Assembly: GCA_030706735.1 (NCBI GenBank)
Contig: JAUZNZ010000030.1
Coordinates: 1-57,870 of the forward strand
Length of the DNA stretch: 57,870 nt
Source: Bacteroidota bacterium
GTDB lineage: Bacteria; Bacteroidota; Bacteroidia; Chitinophagales; Chitinophagaceae
Direction: 5' to 3'
Below, piece after piece: positions 16,142 through 24,087 of the stretch. Under the pieces are notes generated by a model. The model made no database searches. It was not told the origin of the DNA and was given only the letters and a program-made list of their open reading frames with translations. Made by a program: the position numbers and the translations under genes. Each line of letters starts with the position of its first letter. Position 1 is the first letter of the stretch.

Positions 16142-16149
16142 CAAAAGTA
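16142..16149 (-). promoter_or_regulatory. -7 element (TACTTTTG) abutting the ubiD start
   Basis: The minus strand reads TACTTTTG then CAC and the ATG of ubiD. TTA lies 18 bases upstream in the -33 position. Transcription starting the usual 5-7 bases downstream of the -7 element would begin at or next to the ATG. Confidence 0.5.
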
Positions 16150-16187
16150 AAACACTTCCTGGCGAATTAAGTTCGGCTTGGGAACTA

Positions 16188-17063
16188 TTAATAGACTTTT
16201 TTGGGGCAGTCGAGCGAGCCGTTCCGGCCCCGGTGCGAAGAGGACATGAACCGGTTCGAGTTCGTAAACAGGTCGATGCTTGCACGGATGCCGGAGAAAT
16301 AATACCAATCCTTATGCCCTGGATTCCCCCTGATCGTGCCGTCCGCCGGATACGTCGACGTCGATCCCTTCACTTCGCCTCCACGATACGCCATTTGCAC
16401 GGCCTGGGCGCCGCGCGCATTGAACAGCGTCGTCTGATCCACATAACGCGTACTGACATCGTCCAGGTAGTCGGTGAATAATTTTCGCAGACCGATCTCA
16501 TAGGCGAGGACTACATGCTCGGAAACGCGCCATTTTATGCCGCCGCCCATCGGGACGGCCATCTGCGTAAGCGCATAGGGATGTCGATCCGGATATTGCG
16601 GCAACCCCTCTCCTTCCGTGCTCAACGGCTGAAGAAATACCCGCTGCCCGAGGCTGTCGAAAGCATAGGGGTTGAAATGATAAACCGCAATGCCGGCAAA
16701 TACATACGGGGTGAACCGGTGGGTACTCAGATCGAGCAGATTATATTCGGCCAACACGTTAAGCTCGACGATCGAGGTTTGAAAGCTTAAATTGCGCGCC
16801 TTCAGGTCCGCCTGCATATTATACTTATCCGCCGCACCGACCTGCCCGTAAGAGAGATTCGAGAGCAGCGAAAAATGGCCGGTCAGGTCGTACTGAATGC
16901 CGGCGCCGAACGCCCCATGCGCCTGCTGGGTCGTATAAGCCTTTGACTGAAGGTCTCCAAAGTAATTCGCAAACCCGCCAAACAGATTCAGGTGCCATTG
17001 CGCATGGACCATGCTAAAAGCAGGGGCAAAGATCGCCACTAACAAGAATTTCTTCATTCTCAT
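16188..17063 (-). CDS. DUF6089-type outer-membrane beta-barrel protein
   Basis: 291 residues with a signal peptide (MKKFLLVAIFAPAFSMVHAQ, cleaved after HAQ). The mature part is a run of amphipathic beta strands with aromatic girdles, for example WHLNLFGGFANYFGDLQ at the start, FTPYVFAGIAVYHFNPYA in the middle and YYFSGIRASIDL near the end. This is the layout of the DUF6089/porin-like beta-barrels common in Bacteroidota, which are thought to sit in the outer membrane. Two ATGs (17063, 17057) are possible starts. The tail after the last strand (SSHRGRNGSLDCPKK) is basic. Function unknown. Confidence 0.85.
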   Translation of the reverse strand: MRMKKFLLVAIFAPAFSMVHAQWHLNLFGGFANYFGDLQSKAYTTQQAHGAFGAGIQYDLTGHFSLLSNLSYGQVGAADKYNMQADLKARNLSFQTSIVELNVLAEYNLLDLSTHRFTPYVFAGIAVYHFNPYAFDSLGQRVFLQPLSTEGEGLPQYPDRHPYALTQMAVPMGGGIKWRVSEHVVLAYEIGLRKLFTDYLDDVSTRYVDQTTLFNARGAQAVQMAYRGGEVKGSTSTYPADGTIRGNPGHKDWYYFSGIRASIDLFTNSNRFMSSSHRGRNGSLDCPKKVY

Positions 17064-17123
17064 TTTAATTTGTTGAATAAGTGGTGGATACCGGTCGGTT
17101 TTGCGTAAGGAAGTGGATCAGAG

Positions 17124-17169
17124 TAAGCTGAACGGTTCTGTTCGAATAAGCTGAACGGTTCGGTCGTAA
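17124..17169. repeat. Two tandem 23-bp repeats, each with a GAACGGTTC palindrome
   Basis: TAAGCTGAACGGTTC occurs at 17124-17138 and again at 17147-17161, an exact 23-base period; the following 8 bases are similar. Each copy holds the odd palindrome GAACGGTTC. The pair lies about 60 bases upstream of the DUF6089 gene start, so it could be a double operator site spaced by about two helix turns. Confidence 0.7.
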
Positions 17170-17338
17170 GTGGGTTATTGGTAGAATTCTCTGATAGATT
17201 CTTGTTTGTAGGTTGAGCTCATAACGCAATAAATGAGCCAATTATTAAATATTACGGGAAAATGGCGCCGCGGGTTGCCTGAAAAAGGCATATGTTTCGC
17301 CTTAAAGAGTCATGCTCGTCGCCACTACCATATTTTTT

Positions 17339-17360
17339 CGGAAAAAGTCCCTTTTTTCCG
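17339..17360. repeat. Inverted repeat upstream of tRNA-Pro
   Basis: CGGAAAAA (17339-17346) and TTTTTCCG (17353-17360) form a stem with a six-base loop, 50 bases before the tRNA. TAATTTCG directly after it is a near match to a -7 promoter element. The repeat may insulate the tRNA promoter from upstream transcription. Confidence 0.35.
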
Positions 17361-17409
17361 TAATTTCGCAGCCCTTAATCTCCCATTGATCCTGCCCTCT
17401 GGCTTTCCT

Positions 17410-17483
17410 CGGGACGTAGCGCAGCCCGGTAGCGCACTTGCATGGGGTGCAAGGGGTCGCAAGTTCGAATCTTGTCGTCCCGA
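17410..17483 (+). tRNA. tRNA-Pro (anticodon GGG)
   Basis: The 74 bases fold as a cloverleaf: acceptor CGGGACG pairs with CGTCCCG (17476-17482), D-arm GCGC..GCGC, anticodon stem CTTGC/GCAAG around loop ATGGGGT (anticodon GGG), and T-arm GCAAG-TTCGAAT-CTTGT. Discriminator is A at 17483; the CCA end is not encoded. It reads the proline codons CCC and CCU. A terminator hairpin follows at 17511. Confidence 0.97.
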
Positions 17484-17510
17484 CAGAAAGGGTGACCACT
17501 CCACCCAAAG

Positions 17511-17546
17511 GCTCGTAAACTCAGTGTTTACGGGCTTTTTCTTTTT
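17511..17546 (+). terminator. Intrinsic terminator of tRNA-Pro
   Basis: GCTCGTAAAC (17511-17520) pairs with GTTTACGGGC (17526-17535) around a five-base loop, followed by TTTTTCTTTTTT. This is a strong rho-independent terminator 27 bases after the tRNA. Confidence 0.9.
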
Positions 17547-17755
17547 TCCATACCTACCTATAAATGGGCCCGACAGCATGAACTAAAATACCCTTGCTTC
17601 AGGCGATCAATTTAGCCGGCGCAGGATGGTCTATTCAACCGGCGTTTGCACTATTTCGCCAATAGTGATAATTTAGCTGCATTGCCGCAATAAGATTACG
17701 CCAATGATAGCGTTGGGTGTCAGTTTGACAAAAATCTGCTTTTCAATTACTAATA

Positions 17756-18238
17756 ATGTTTTGCATGAAGAAAATACTCCAATTATTAAGCCTGGCACTC
17801 TTGGGTACAAGTGCTTATTCACAAGAAGTAACTGATACAACAACTTTAAGACAATCACTCGAAAAAGCAACTGCAGCAATTAGAAGTGCTTTTGAAAAAG
17901 GCGATGCATCTTTAGTAGCACAATTACATAGTCCTGATATCATTAAATACTTTGGTGGAAATAATGTGATAGTTGGCAGAGATGCCGTAGAAAAAGGGGC
18001 AAGAGAATGGTTTCGGAATTCAAATGTAGAATTTATTGAAAACATTATTGAAAACACAGAGTTTGTTGGAAAAATTGCAATACAGACATCAATCTTCTCA
18101 ATCAAAACGACGCCAAAGGATGGATCAAAATCTTCCATAGGCAGAGGACGTTCTATGGTAATTTATATTCAAGACAAAAGTAGTCCGACTGGTTGGTTGA
18201 CATTGCGTGAATTCGTGCAAGAGGCGCCTCCTAAATAA
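17756..18238 (+). CDS. Secreted SnoaL/DUF4440-like protein
   Basis: 160 residues (157 if started at the second ATG, 17765, which gives the cleaner signal peptide MKKILQLLSLALLGTSAYSQ). The mature part looks like an NTF2/SnoaL fold: an N-terminal helix LEKATAAIRSAFEKGDASLVAQLHSPDIIKYFGG-type pattern followed by strands ending GWLTLREFVQE. DUF4440 members of this kind have no agreed function. The DNA is clearly AT-richer than its neighbours, with codons such as ACA, ATT and AAA dominating, which suggests transfer from another genome. No neighbour gives a functional hint. Confidence 0.8.
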   Translation: MFCMKKILQLLSLALLGTSAYSQEVTDTTTLRQSLEKATAAIRSAFEKGDASLVAQLHSPDIIKYFGGNNVIVGRDAVEKGAREWFRNSNVEFIENIIENTEFVGKIAIQTSIFSIKTTPKDGSKSSIGRGRSMVIYIQDKSSPTGWLTLREFVQEAPPK

Positions 18239-18590
18239 GATCCTGGAATTCGGCAGACGTAATTCCAATCAGCTTTGGTTTATCTGATGACTCCCCCAAG
18301 AGTGCTGTCCTTGATCCTCCCCCTTTAACATAGGTGCATACCCCTAGCTACCCAAACCATCGCAAGTTCCTACCCTCCCAGAAGGTAAACAGGCAACATT
18401 CCTTCCAGGTTCACCGTTACGTGTTGTACAAGGGCCGCTTATTCAATTCCTTTCATTCTTCACCATTCTTTCCAGCCCCACAGCCAACAATCGCAAAATG
18501 TCATGTTCAGCATGGCGCCATTCATTTGGCCTGTGCAAAAAGAGCATTTCCTTAAGTATTTTTTCATCACGTAAATAAAATTCAAAATCA
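18239..18590. other. Intergenic stretch without recognised gene
   Basis: About 350 bases between the SnoaL-like gene and the ice-binding lipoprotein gene. No convincing reading frame, RNA or terminator is visible. The last 40 bases are AT-rich and likely hold the promoter of the downstream gene. Confidence 0.6.
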
Positions 18591-19646
18591 ATGAAGTTTT
18601 TCAAAATGATTCCGGTGTTAATGATCTTAGGTGTATTTGGTTGTACGAAAAATAGCAACCCGAATGGCAATCCGACCGTGACGTCTACGACTCCAGGTAA
18701 CCAGGGTTCGGGCGTTGGGCGTAACCAGGCGGTCAGCTTTACCTTCAGCCAGGCCATGGACTCCTCCACTATCAATGATTCGACCTTTATAGTCACGCAG
18801 GCCGGAGTGAGAGTCACGGGTACCGTGACCTATTCCGGGAAGACCGCTACGTTTACGCCAACGGTAATTTTTGCGGCCGCCACCGCCTATACTGCCACGA
18901 TAAATACGGGAGCTAAGGATGTGGCCGGCAAGAGCCTGGCCAGCAATGTAGTGCTGAATTTCACCACCGGTGGCACCACGTCCACCCTGGCAGCTGTCGA
19001 CCTGGGAACGGCGGCCAATTTCGTCGTTGTCGCCAAATCGGCAATCAATAACAGTTCCACCTCGGCCATTACCGGCGATCTGGGCCTGAGCCCCGCAGCT
19101 GCTTCCTATATCACAGGACTTTCCCTGACCGCTGCAACAGGCTATGCTACCTCGGCACAGGTGACAGGAAAATTGTATGCTGCGGATATGGCAGCACCGA
19201 CTCCTATCAATCTGACCACCACGGTGAGCAATATGGCGACGGCCTACACCAATGCGGCAGGACGCCCTTCTCCTGATTTTGTGGAACTCGGTACCGGCAA
19301 TATCGGCGGCAAGACCCTTGCTCCCGGACTGTACAAATGGTCGACCGCGGTTACCGTGCCGACTGACGTAACCATTTCCGGCGGCGCGAATGACGTATGG
19401 ATCTTCCAGATCTCCGGTGATATGACGACCAGCTCGGCTGTCAAGGTCATCCTCGGCGGAAGCGCTCAAGCTAAGAATATCTTCTGGCAGGTCGCCGGCA
19501 AGGTCACCATCGGGACCACCTCGCATGTCGAAGGAACGATCTTATGCAAGACAGGAATTACCTTCCTCACAGGGGCTTCGCTGAATGGCCGGGCTCTCGC
19601 GCAAACCGCGGTGATCCTGGATGCCAATACGATTATGAATCCCTAG
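18591..19646 (+). CDS. Ice-binding-like (DUF3494) lipoprotein with bacterial Ig-like domain
   Basis: 351 residues. Lipoprotein signal ends LGVFGC (Cys about 18). Residues about 28-128 form an SbsA-type Ig-like domain (VTSTTPGNQGSGVGRNQAV.. ending VVLNFTTGG). From about 135 to the end is a DUF3494 ice-binding beta-solenoid: LGTAANFVVVAKSAINN, SAITGDLGLSPA, the TGKLYAAD segment, LAPGLYKWST, DVWIFQISGDM and the closing HVEGTILCKTGITFLTGASLNGRAL, all family hallmarks. DUF3494 proteins bind ice or act as adhesins; here it is lipid-anchored on the cell surface. It stands alone and ends in a hairpin at 19681. Confidence 0.93.
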   Translation: MKFFKMIPVLMILGVFGCTKNSNPNGNPTVTSTTPGNQGSGVGRNQAVSFTFSQAMDSSTINDSTFIVTQAGVRVTGTVTYSGKTATFTPTVIFAAATAYTATINTGAKDVAGKSLASNVVLNFTTGGTTSTLAAVDLGTAANFVVVAKSAINNSSTSAITGDLGLSPAAASYITGLSLTAATGYATSAQVTGKLYAADMAAPTPINLTTTVSNMATAYTNAAGRPSPDFVELGTGNIGGKTLAPGLYKWSTAVTVPTDVTISGGANDVWIFQISGDMTTSSAVKVILGGSAQAKNIFWQVAGKVTIGTTSHVEGTILCKTGITFLTGASLNGRALAQTAVILDANTIMNP

Positions 19647-19680
19647 ATCCTTGCGCTGATGCAAATGCTTGCGCAAAATA

Positions 19681-19714
19681 AAGAAGGCCCCGGAAAAAAT
19701 CCCGGGGCCTTCTT
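19681..19714. terminator. 13-bp hairpin between convergent genes
   Basis: AAGAAGGCCCCGG (19681-19693) and CCGGGGCCTTCTT (19702-19714) pair perfectly around an eight-base loop; the 3' arm ends in TTCTTGTTT. It serves the ice-binding protein gene and possibly the convergent membrane gene. Confidence 0.75.
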
Positions 19715-19762
19715 GTTTAAACACTAATTCCCGTTTCGGTATTCCCGGGCCGTCAAAATGCA

Positions 19763-20392
19763 CTAAGATCCCTCCTCGACGTTCCTCGCCACAACCAGAT
19801 CCCAGATACCGGTCCGGTGATGGATCTTGTCCAGCAACCAGGTATTTCCACTGCGGAGAAAGTGCAGAACAACAGTGAATTCATGGTCGGCCTCACTAAA
19901 GGAGAGGGTGCCGTCGATAAAAGCGGCGAACTTATCGTCATTGTTGTTTTCGTGATCCTCGCAACAGATGATCCTCGTCTCCTGAATATCCAGCACATCG
20001 GTCGGATCGGCGTCTTTAACGGGTCTATTCCTTATTTCGGAATCAAATGAAGTATAACAGGCCGGCGTTGAGCAGTCCTTGATTATGGATGCATCGCGCC
20101 TGTCCCATGCATTTTGTAATTGATAGATCGTTGACCTGGCTTGCAACTGCATATCGTTCAGGTTCCAGAAAGGGTCCCTTGCGGCAGCTTCCCCGATGAT
20201 CGTACTCGCTTTCCGTTCCTTGTAATTGGCATATACGAGGACCACTGACAAGGAAACGCTAAGTAAAGCGCCAAGTATCATCACAATATAGTTGGCCTCA
20301 TTCAGACTGTCATTTATCATTGGCGGGACAACCACCGTGAGGAGTGCGCTGACCAATATCCAGGTGATAAAAGACTTGGTATTTTTATCCAT
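19763..20392 (-). CDS. Membrane-anchored protein of unknown function, Tim44/NTF2-like C-terminus
   Basis: 209 residues from the ATG at 20392; a GTG at 20479 in frame would add 29 residues with no membrane or family feature. Two transmembrane helices at about 8-26 and 33-56 are followed by a soluble domain. That domain begins DPFWNLNDMQLQARSTIYQLQNAW-like, continues with paired Cys in IICCEDHE, and ends FLRSGNTWLLDKIHH. The pattern (helix, then a curved sheet, WLLDKI ending) resembles Tim44-like/NTF2-fold domains found after membrane anchors. I do not recognise a specific family. Divergent from the next gene with a shared 130-base control region. Confidence 0.7.
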   Translation of the reverse strand: MDKNTKSFITWILVSALLTVVVPPMINDSLNEANYIVMILGALLSVSLSVVLVYANYKERKASTIIGEAAARDPFWNLNDMQLQARSTIYQLQNAWDRRDASIIKDCSTPACYTSFDSEIRNRPVKDADPTDVLDIQETRIICCEDHENNNDDKFAAFIDGTLSFSEADHEFTVVLHFLRSGNTWLLDKIHHRTGIWDLVVARNVEEGS

Positions 20393-20520
20393 CAATTGAA
20401 TCTTTGGAAACAACCATCCCCTGCCCGACAATATATTACCTAATATCAATCTAATATCGTATTTTATCTGCCATTTCACGGACCTCTGCGAACAAATTGC
20501 CGGTCTTAAATTGGCGCCCG

Positions 20521-21036
20521 ATGAAAAAGCGATTGCTTGTGTTCAGCCTTTTGGGGATGGTTCAATACGCTTTCGGTCAGCAAGGCAAGGAGTCCCTGAC
20601 GATCGGATGGCCACCCCAATATCTCTGGCAAATCGTTCAGCATCAAAATGATAGTAATAAACAGGTTCTCACGATCATACCCGGAAATGAAACCGTGAAG
20701 ACGGCAACGATAATCGGGAACAGCGTAGTCTATAAAGGGTTGACACGCCCAAACGTCGATGAACTCCTGAATTCCTATCAAAATAACCTCGGCGCCGGCA
20801 CGAAGTTTACGCTGATATCCCGTCACGACCAGGCAGGCAAGCTTTGGGCGCTTTTTAAATTGGAAACACCCAAAATGCCTCAATACCCCGACGCAGAATC
20901 TGATCTATATTATGTAGTCCAGGGAAAATATGGACTGTATGAGGTCCATGTAGCGATCAAATCACCTCATCTGAACGCCTCCTTTGTCGACCAATGGAGC
21001 CGGATCTTCCTGGCAGGCAAACTGGAACTTCATTAA
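20521..21036 (+). CDS. Secreted protein of unknown function
   Basis: 171 residues from the ATG at 20521, with a clean signal peptide (MKKRLLVFSLLGMVQYAFGQ). The mature part has the sequence LTIGWPPQYLWQIVQHQND, then GNSVVYKGLTRPNVDELLNSY and a C-terminal segment SDLYYVVQGKYGLYEVHVAIK. No family is recognised. Possibly a small periplasmic or extracellular protein. The 3' end overlaps the convergent metallopeptidase gene by four bases. Confidence 0.7.
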   Translation: MKKRLLVFSLLGMVQYAFGQQGKESLTIGWPPQYLWQIVQHQNDSNKQVLTIIPGNETVKTATIIGNSVVYKGLTRPNVDELLNSYQNNLGAGTKFTLISRHDQAGKLWALFKLETPKMPQYPDAESDLYYVVQGKYGLYEVHVAIKSPHLNASFVDQWSRIFLAGKLELH

Positions 21037-21887
21037 TTCAACGACGGATCGTGAAACGTATCCCCCTGCTTCAGATCGCCCGTTTCATACCCCTTCTTAA
21101 ACCAATACACCCGCTGCGCCGAAGTGCCATGCGTGAAGGCGTCCGGTACGACCGTGCCCGTAGCTTGCCGCTGTAACCGGTCATCGCCAATGGCATTTGC
21201 CGCGCTCAAAGCGGATTCAATATCGCCCGGCTCGATGATATTTTGCATCTTATCCGCATAATGCGCCCAGACCCCCGCCAGGAAGTCTGCCTGCAGCTCC
21301 AATTTAACCGAGTACTTATTGTACGCCGTCTTGTCCAGTTGAGAATGCAGTTCCTCCATCTTTGCCGATATGCCCTTCAAATTTTGAATATGGTGGCCCA
21401 CCTCATGGGCAATCACATAGGCAACGGCAAAATCGCCCGGAGCCTTGAAACGGTCTTTCAGCTCCTGGCAAAAGGACAGGTCAAGGTATAACTTACGGTC
21501 TCCCGGGCAATAGAACGGACCCGCCGCCGCGCTGGCAAACCCGCAAGCCGACTGTACCTCGTCACGGAATAATACCAACGTGGGGTACTGGTAGGTCTTC
21601 CCTTCATCGGCAAACAACTTGGTCCAGACATCCTCCGTGTCCCCCAGCACCACTTTCACGAACTTCACCTCCCGGTCTTCCGCAGCCTGATCTTCCGGCG
21701 ACTGCTGCGCCGACTGGGTTTGGCCCGGCAGCTGCGGTGCTTGCCCCGATGGACCCGATCCTCCCATCAAAGAGTATATTATATAGATAATTAGACCGAT
21801 CACCCCTCCGCCGGCCGCAACATGACCCCCGGTGATCCCCCGGTCATCCTCGACGTTCGAACTTTCCCTGCCGCCTAACCACTTCAT
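21033..21887 (-). CDS. Neutral zinc metallopeptidase (YpfJ family)
   Basis: 284 residues. A short N-terminal cytoplasmic part and one membrane helix (about 25-43) are followed by a linker rich in Gln and Pro. The protease-like domain has the zinc motif VIAHEVGHHIQN about residue 165 and the downstream ELQADFLAGVWAHYAD segment, where the Glu of LQADFLAG is the likely third ligand region. GCAFCGFAS-type elements typical of the family are replaced by SACGFASAAAGPFYCPGDRKLYLDL. Activity is predicted from motif only. Start ATG at 21887. Confidence 0.93.
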   Translation of the reverse strand: MKWLGGRESSNVEDDRGITGGHVAAGGGVIGLIIYIIYSLMGGSGPSGQAPQLPGQTQSAQQSPEDQAAEDREVKFVKVVLGDTEDVWTKLFADEGKTYQYPTLVLFRDEVQSACGFASAAAGPFYCPGDRKLYLDLSFCQELKDRFKAPGDFAVAYVIAHEVGHHIQNLKGISAKMEELHSQLDKTAYNKYSVKLELQADFLAGVWAHYADKMQNIIEPGDIESALSAANAIGDDRLQRQATGTVVPDAFTHGTSAQRVYWFKKGYETGDLKQGDTFHDPSLN

Positions 21888-21945
21888 AGTATTGATTTTT
21901 AAGTATAGTCAAGCTTACTCTAAAAAGCATGCCACGGCCGTTTCG

Positions 21946-22356
21946 TCAGTTCGCCTTCCAGGTTCTCAACTTGGAGTGCTTGCTGATCAGGTCAAAATCC
22001 TTATCTGAATGAACAAGGGGTATAGAAAATTCAATTGCATAATACGCGATCAGGCAATCATTGCTTCTCCGGATAGTGAGACCCTTTTTGCGAAGGTCCC
22101 GGTAAAGTTCGGCAGCCCCTATGGCCGCCTGAATAGGCGAAAGCTGGAGAATAGTAAAATAAGACAATATATCCTTCATTTCATGGTTCCGGGCGTCTTC
22201 ACGGATACCTTGCAAGACCTCTTGCAGAATAGTAGGCACCAAAATGACCAGGTCGTCGCCTGCGATATAGCTTGTCAGCAGATCAGAAGCCTTGGTTCGC
22301 CTATTCCTCAAAAAATCGATCCAAATCGACGTATCGAATATCAGCGGCTCATTCAT
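21946..22356 (-). CDS. vapC: PIN-domain RNase toxin of a VapBC module
   Basis: 136 residues, one PIN domain. Acidic active-site residues are visible: Asp8 in FDTSIWIDFL, Glu45 region in ILQEVLQGI, Asp in RSNDCLIAYYA and Asp in HSDKDFD. PIN toxins cleave tRNA or rRNA when freed from the antitoxin. It overlaps vapB by the ATGA sequence at 22353-22356, so synthesis is coupled to the antitoxin. Confidence 0.93.
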   Translation of the reverse strand: MNEPLIFDTSIWIDFLRNRRTKASDLLTSYIAGDDLVILVPTILQEVLQGIREDARNHEMKDILSYFTILQLSPIQAAIGAAELYRDLRKKGLTIRRSNDCLIAYYAIEFSIPLVHSDKDFDLISKHSKLRTWKAN

Positions 22357-22544
22357 ATTCTCCTCATGTCCTTTAAATTTCCCTCCCAGGTCACTTTCCC
22401 CTTCAGGTTCAATAATTCCTTCCTTTTCATAGATGAGACATAATTTTTCAACGCCTCATGGACCACTTCTTTTTTTGTCTTCAGTTTGCTGAGTTTAATG
22501 GCTTGACCGACAAGAGCGTTGTCCAATTCGATATTTGTCCTCAT
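22353..22544 (-). CDS. vapB: VapB-type antitoxin
   Basis: 63 residues from the ATG at 22544: MRTNIELDNALVGQAIKLSK is the ribbon-helix-helix VapB start (DUF2191 type), with KTKKEVVHEALKNYV forming the helix pair. The C-terminal part (MKRKELLNLKGKVTWEGNL) is the segment that wraps around the toxin in known VapBC pairs; GKVTWEGNL matches that role. A 10-bp inverted repeat upstream (22557-22592) is the likely autorepression site. Confidence 0.92.
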   Translation of the reverse strand: MRTNIELDNALVGQAIKLSKLKTKKEVVHEALKNYVSSMKRKELLNLKGKVTWEGNLKDMRRI

Positions 22545-22556
22545 ATAGATGTCACG

Positions 22557-22592
22557 TTTATGTGTACAAACATACAAATTTATACACATAAA
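22557..22592 (-). promoter_or_regulatory. Likely VapBC operator: 10-bp inverted repeat
   Basis: TTTATGTGTA (22557-22566) and TACACATAAA (22583-22592) are exact inverted copies with 16 bases between, ending 12 bases before the vapB ATG. RHH antitoxins bind such paired sites over their own promoter. Confidence 0.6.
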
Positions 22593-23035
22593 AACAAAAA
22601 ATAAAACTTCAGTCGGTTCGTCATTATTCCGATTTTAAAACGGCTGTTACCGCATATTTCTTCCAGGACGAGGCTAGAACGGATAGCATCCTGGATAGCA
22701 GCTTCAATATGGTGTCATGGTATTCTAGTTACAATGACACCATTGACCTGGTAGCTCATATTGGCGAATTCGAAACCGCCGCCTTATTGCTTCGATTTCA
22801 GAAATATTTCCGCTCATCGGCCAACGACTCCTTCTCAGATCACATCGAGGTTCCGCCAACATACTCAAAACTCGAGCTCTCAGAGATCCCGGATACGCTT
22901 AACAAGCAACTCATATATGGTCATATTGATATGGAAAGTGCAGGATACTATGATGCGCGTGATACGACCAACCATAAGCATAAGATCAAAATGGCTTTCT
23001 ATTTTCGGTCACAATGCAGGAAGTTTGACAAATGA
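22592..23035 (+). pseudogene. 5'-truncated gene of unknown function next to vapBC
   Basis: The frame is open from 22592 to the stop at 23033-23035 and its codon use looks coding from the first bases (residues around HYSDFKTAVTAYFFQDEART), yet the first ATG comes only at 22709 (MVSWYSSYNDTIDLVAHIG). Upstream of 22592 is a stop followed immediately by the vapB operator. This looks like a gene that lost its 5' end where the vapBC module begins. The remaining protein (108 residues from the ATG) matches no family I recognise; it ends FRSQCRKFDK. A short functional protein from 22709 is the alternative. Confidence 0.4.
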
Positions 23036-23095
23036 TTCCCCTGGAAAATTCCTACCTTTCTTCGTAAATTCATATGGTTGAATTTTATAAATACC

Positions 23096-23995
23096 ATGCA
23101 CATGGCCGGCTATTCAGCTGATATCGAGCACAAGAGGAAAATAAGCCATGTGATCGACCATATCTTAGGCAATCCCGATGGCCGGATTTCCTTACAGGCC
23201 TTAGGCGCCGTGGCCAATTATTCGCCCTTTCACCTGCAAAAGGTATTCAAACAGGTCGTAGGCGAATCACCCAAGCAGTATATGATCAAACTACGTCTCG
23301 AAACCGCCTTCCACCTGCTGATCATCCATCCCCACAAATCTATCCGGGAGATCTCCATCGACGGCGGATTTTCCTCCCCCGCCGTATTCTCCAGGGCGAT
23401 CAAAAGTTATTTCGGACACTCCCCCGAACAACTCCGCGAGCTCAGCCACAGAGAAAGAATGAAGCTCCTGCACACCGCTACCCGAAAGGCGGCACGCGAA
23501 CCCATACCGATCACCTACAGCTCCCTGTCCTCCGGAAATACGATCATTCACAGCATCAGGAGGGAATCGATCAAAGGAATATACCTCCTCGCTCCCTTTG
23601 ATAACCCCCGGGAGATCCAGCGCGCATTCAAAGAACTGTCAAAGATTGCCATCTCCCATGACTGGGTCACGCCCGCAACGACGCCATGCGGTATCTTAAG
23701 TCCCCACCAACGGAATATGTACAGAGCCTTCCTTCCGGTCGACCCAACAGCCGCTGGAGTGGATTGCTTCCCCCACACCGTGATCAAAGGCGGAAAGTAC
23801 GCCTCCTTCAAAGTGAGGGGCGACCTGAGACAGACCAACAAAATGGCGCATTATTTTTATCAGCGTTGGCTGCCGGAAAGTGGATATAAGATTTCCGGGG
23901 TTACCGGGTTTGAGACCTTTTCAGGCGACCCCGCTAATACCCCCTACGACCAGGTGGAACGGGAAATCCATATACCCATCGAGCCGGCGCAATAA
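23096..23995 (+). CDS. AraC family regulator with GyrI-like effector domain
   Basis: 299 residues (ATG at 23096 or 23102). Residues about 10-115 are an AraC-type double HTH (ISLQALGAVANYSPFHLQKVFKQ.. and IREISIDGGFSSPAVFSRAIKSYFGHSPEQLRE). From about 145 to the end is a GyrI-like small-molecule domain (ESIKGIYLLAPFDN.. ending DQVEREIHIPIEP), as in SoxS-Rob type multidrug regulators such as Rob. The ligand is unknown. A TACCTTTC element (23053-23060), one base off consensus, lies upstream. No target gene is obvious; the following microprotein and membrane protein are candidates. Confidence 0.93.
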   Translation: MHMAGYSADIEHKRKISHVIDHILGNPDGRISLQALGAVANYSPFHLQKVFKQVVGESPKQYMIKLRLETAFHLLIIHPHKSIREISIDGGFSSPAVFSRAIKSYFGHSPEQLRELSHRERMKLLHTATRKAAREPIPITYSSLSSGNTIIHSIRRESIKGIYLLAPFDNPREIQRAFKELSKIAISHDWVTPATTPCGILSPHQRNMYRAFLPVDPTAAGVDCFPHTVIKGGKYASFKVRGDLRQTNKMAHYFYQRWLPESGYKISGVTGFETFSGDPANTPYDQVEREIHIPIEPAQ

Positions 23996-24087
23996 GAAGG
24001 GCAAGATTTGCAAAGTCCTTCCCCATTTCCGTCAAGACCAAACCAGCCAGGACCTGCAACTTTGCGGGCATAAACACCTGACTCACC

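Noticed and set aside
17233-17586. Frames spanning the tRNA-Pro
   Set aside because: They overlap a clear tRNA gene and its terminator.
18627-19526. Open frame opposite the ice-binding lipoprotein gene
   Set aside because: Shadow of a low-complexity Ala/Thr/Gly-rich gene; no recognisable domain.
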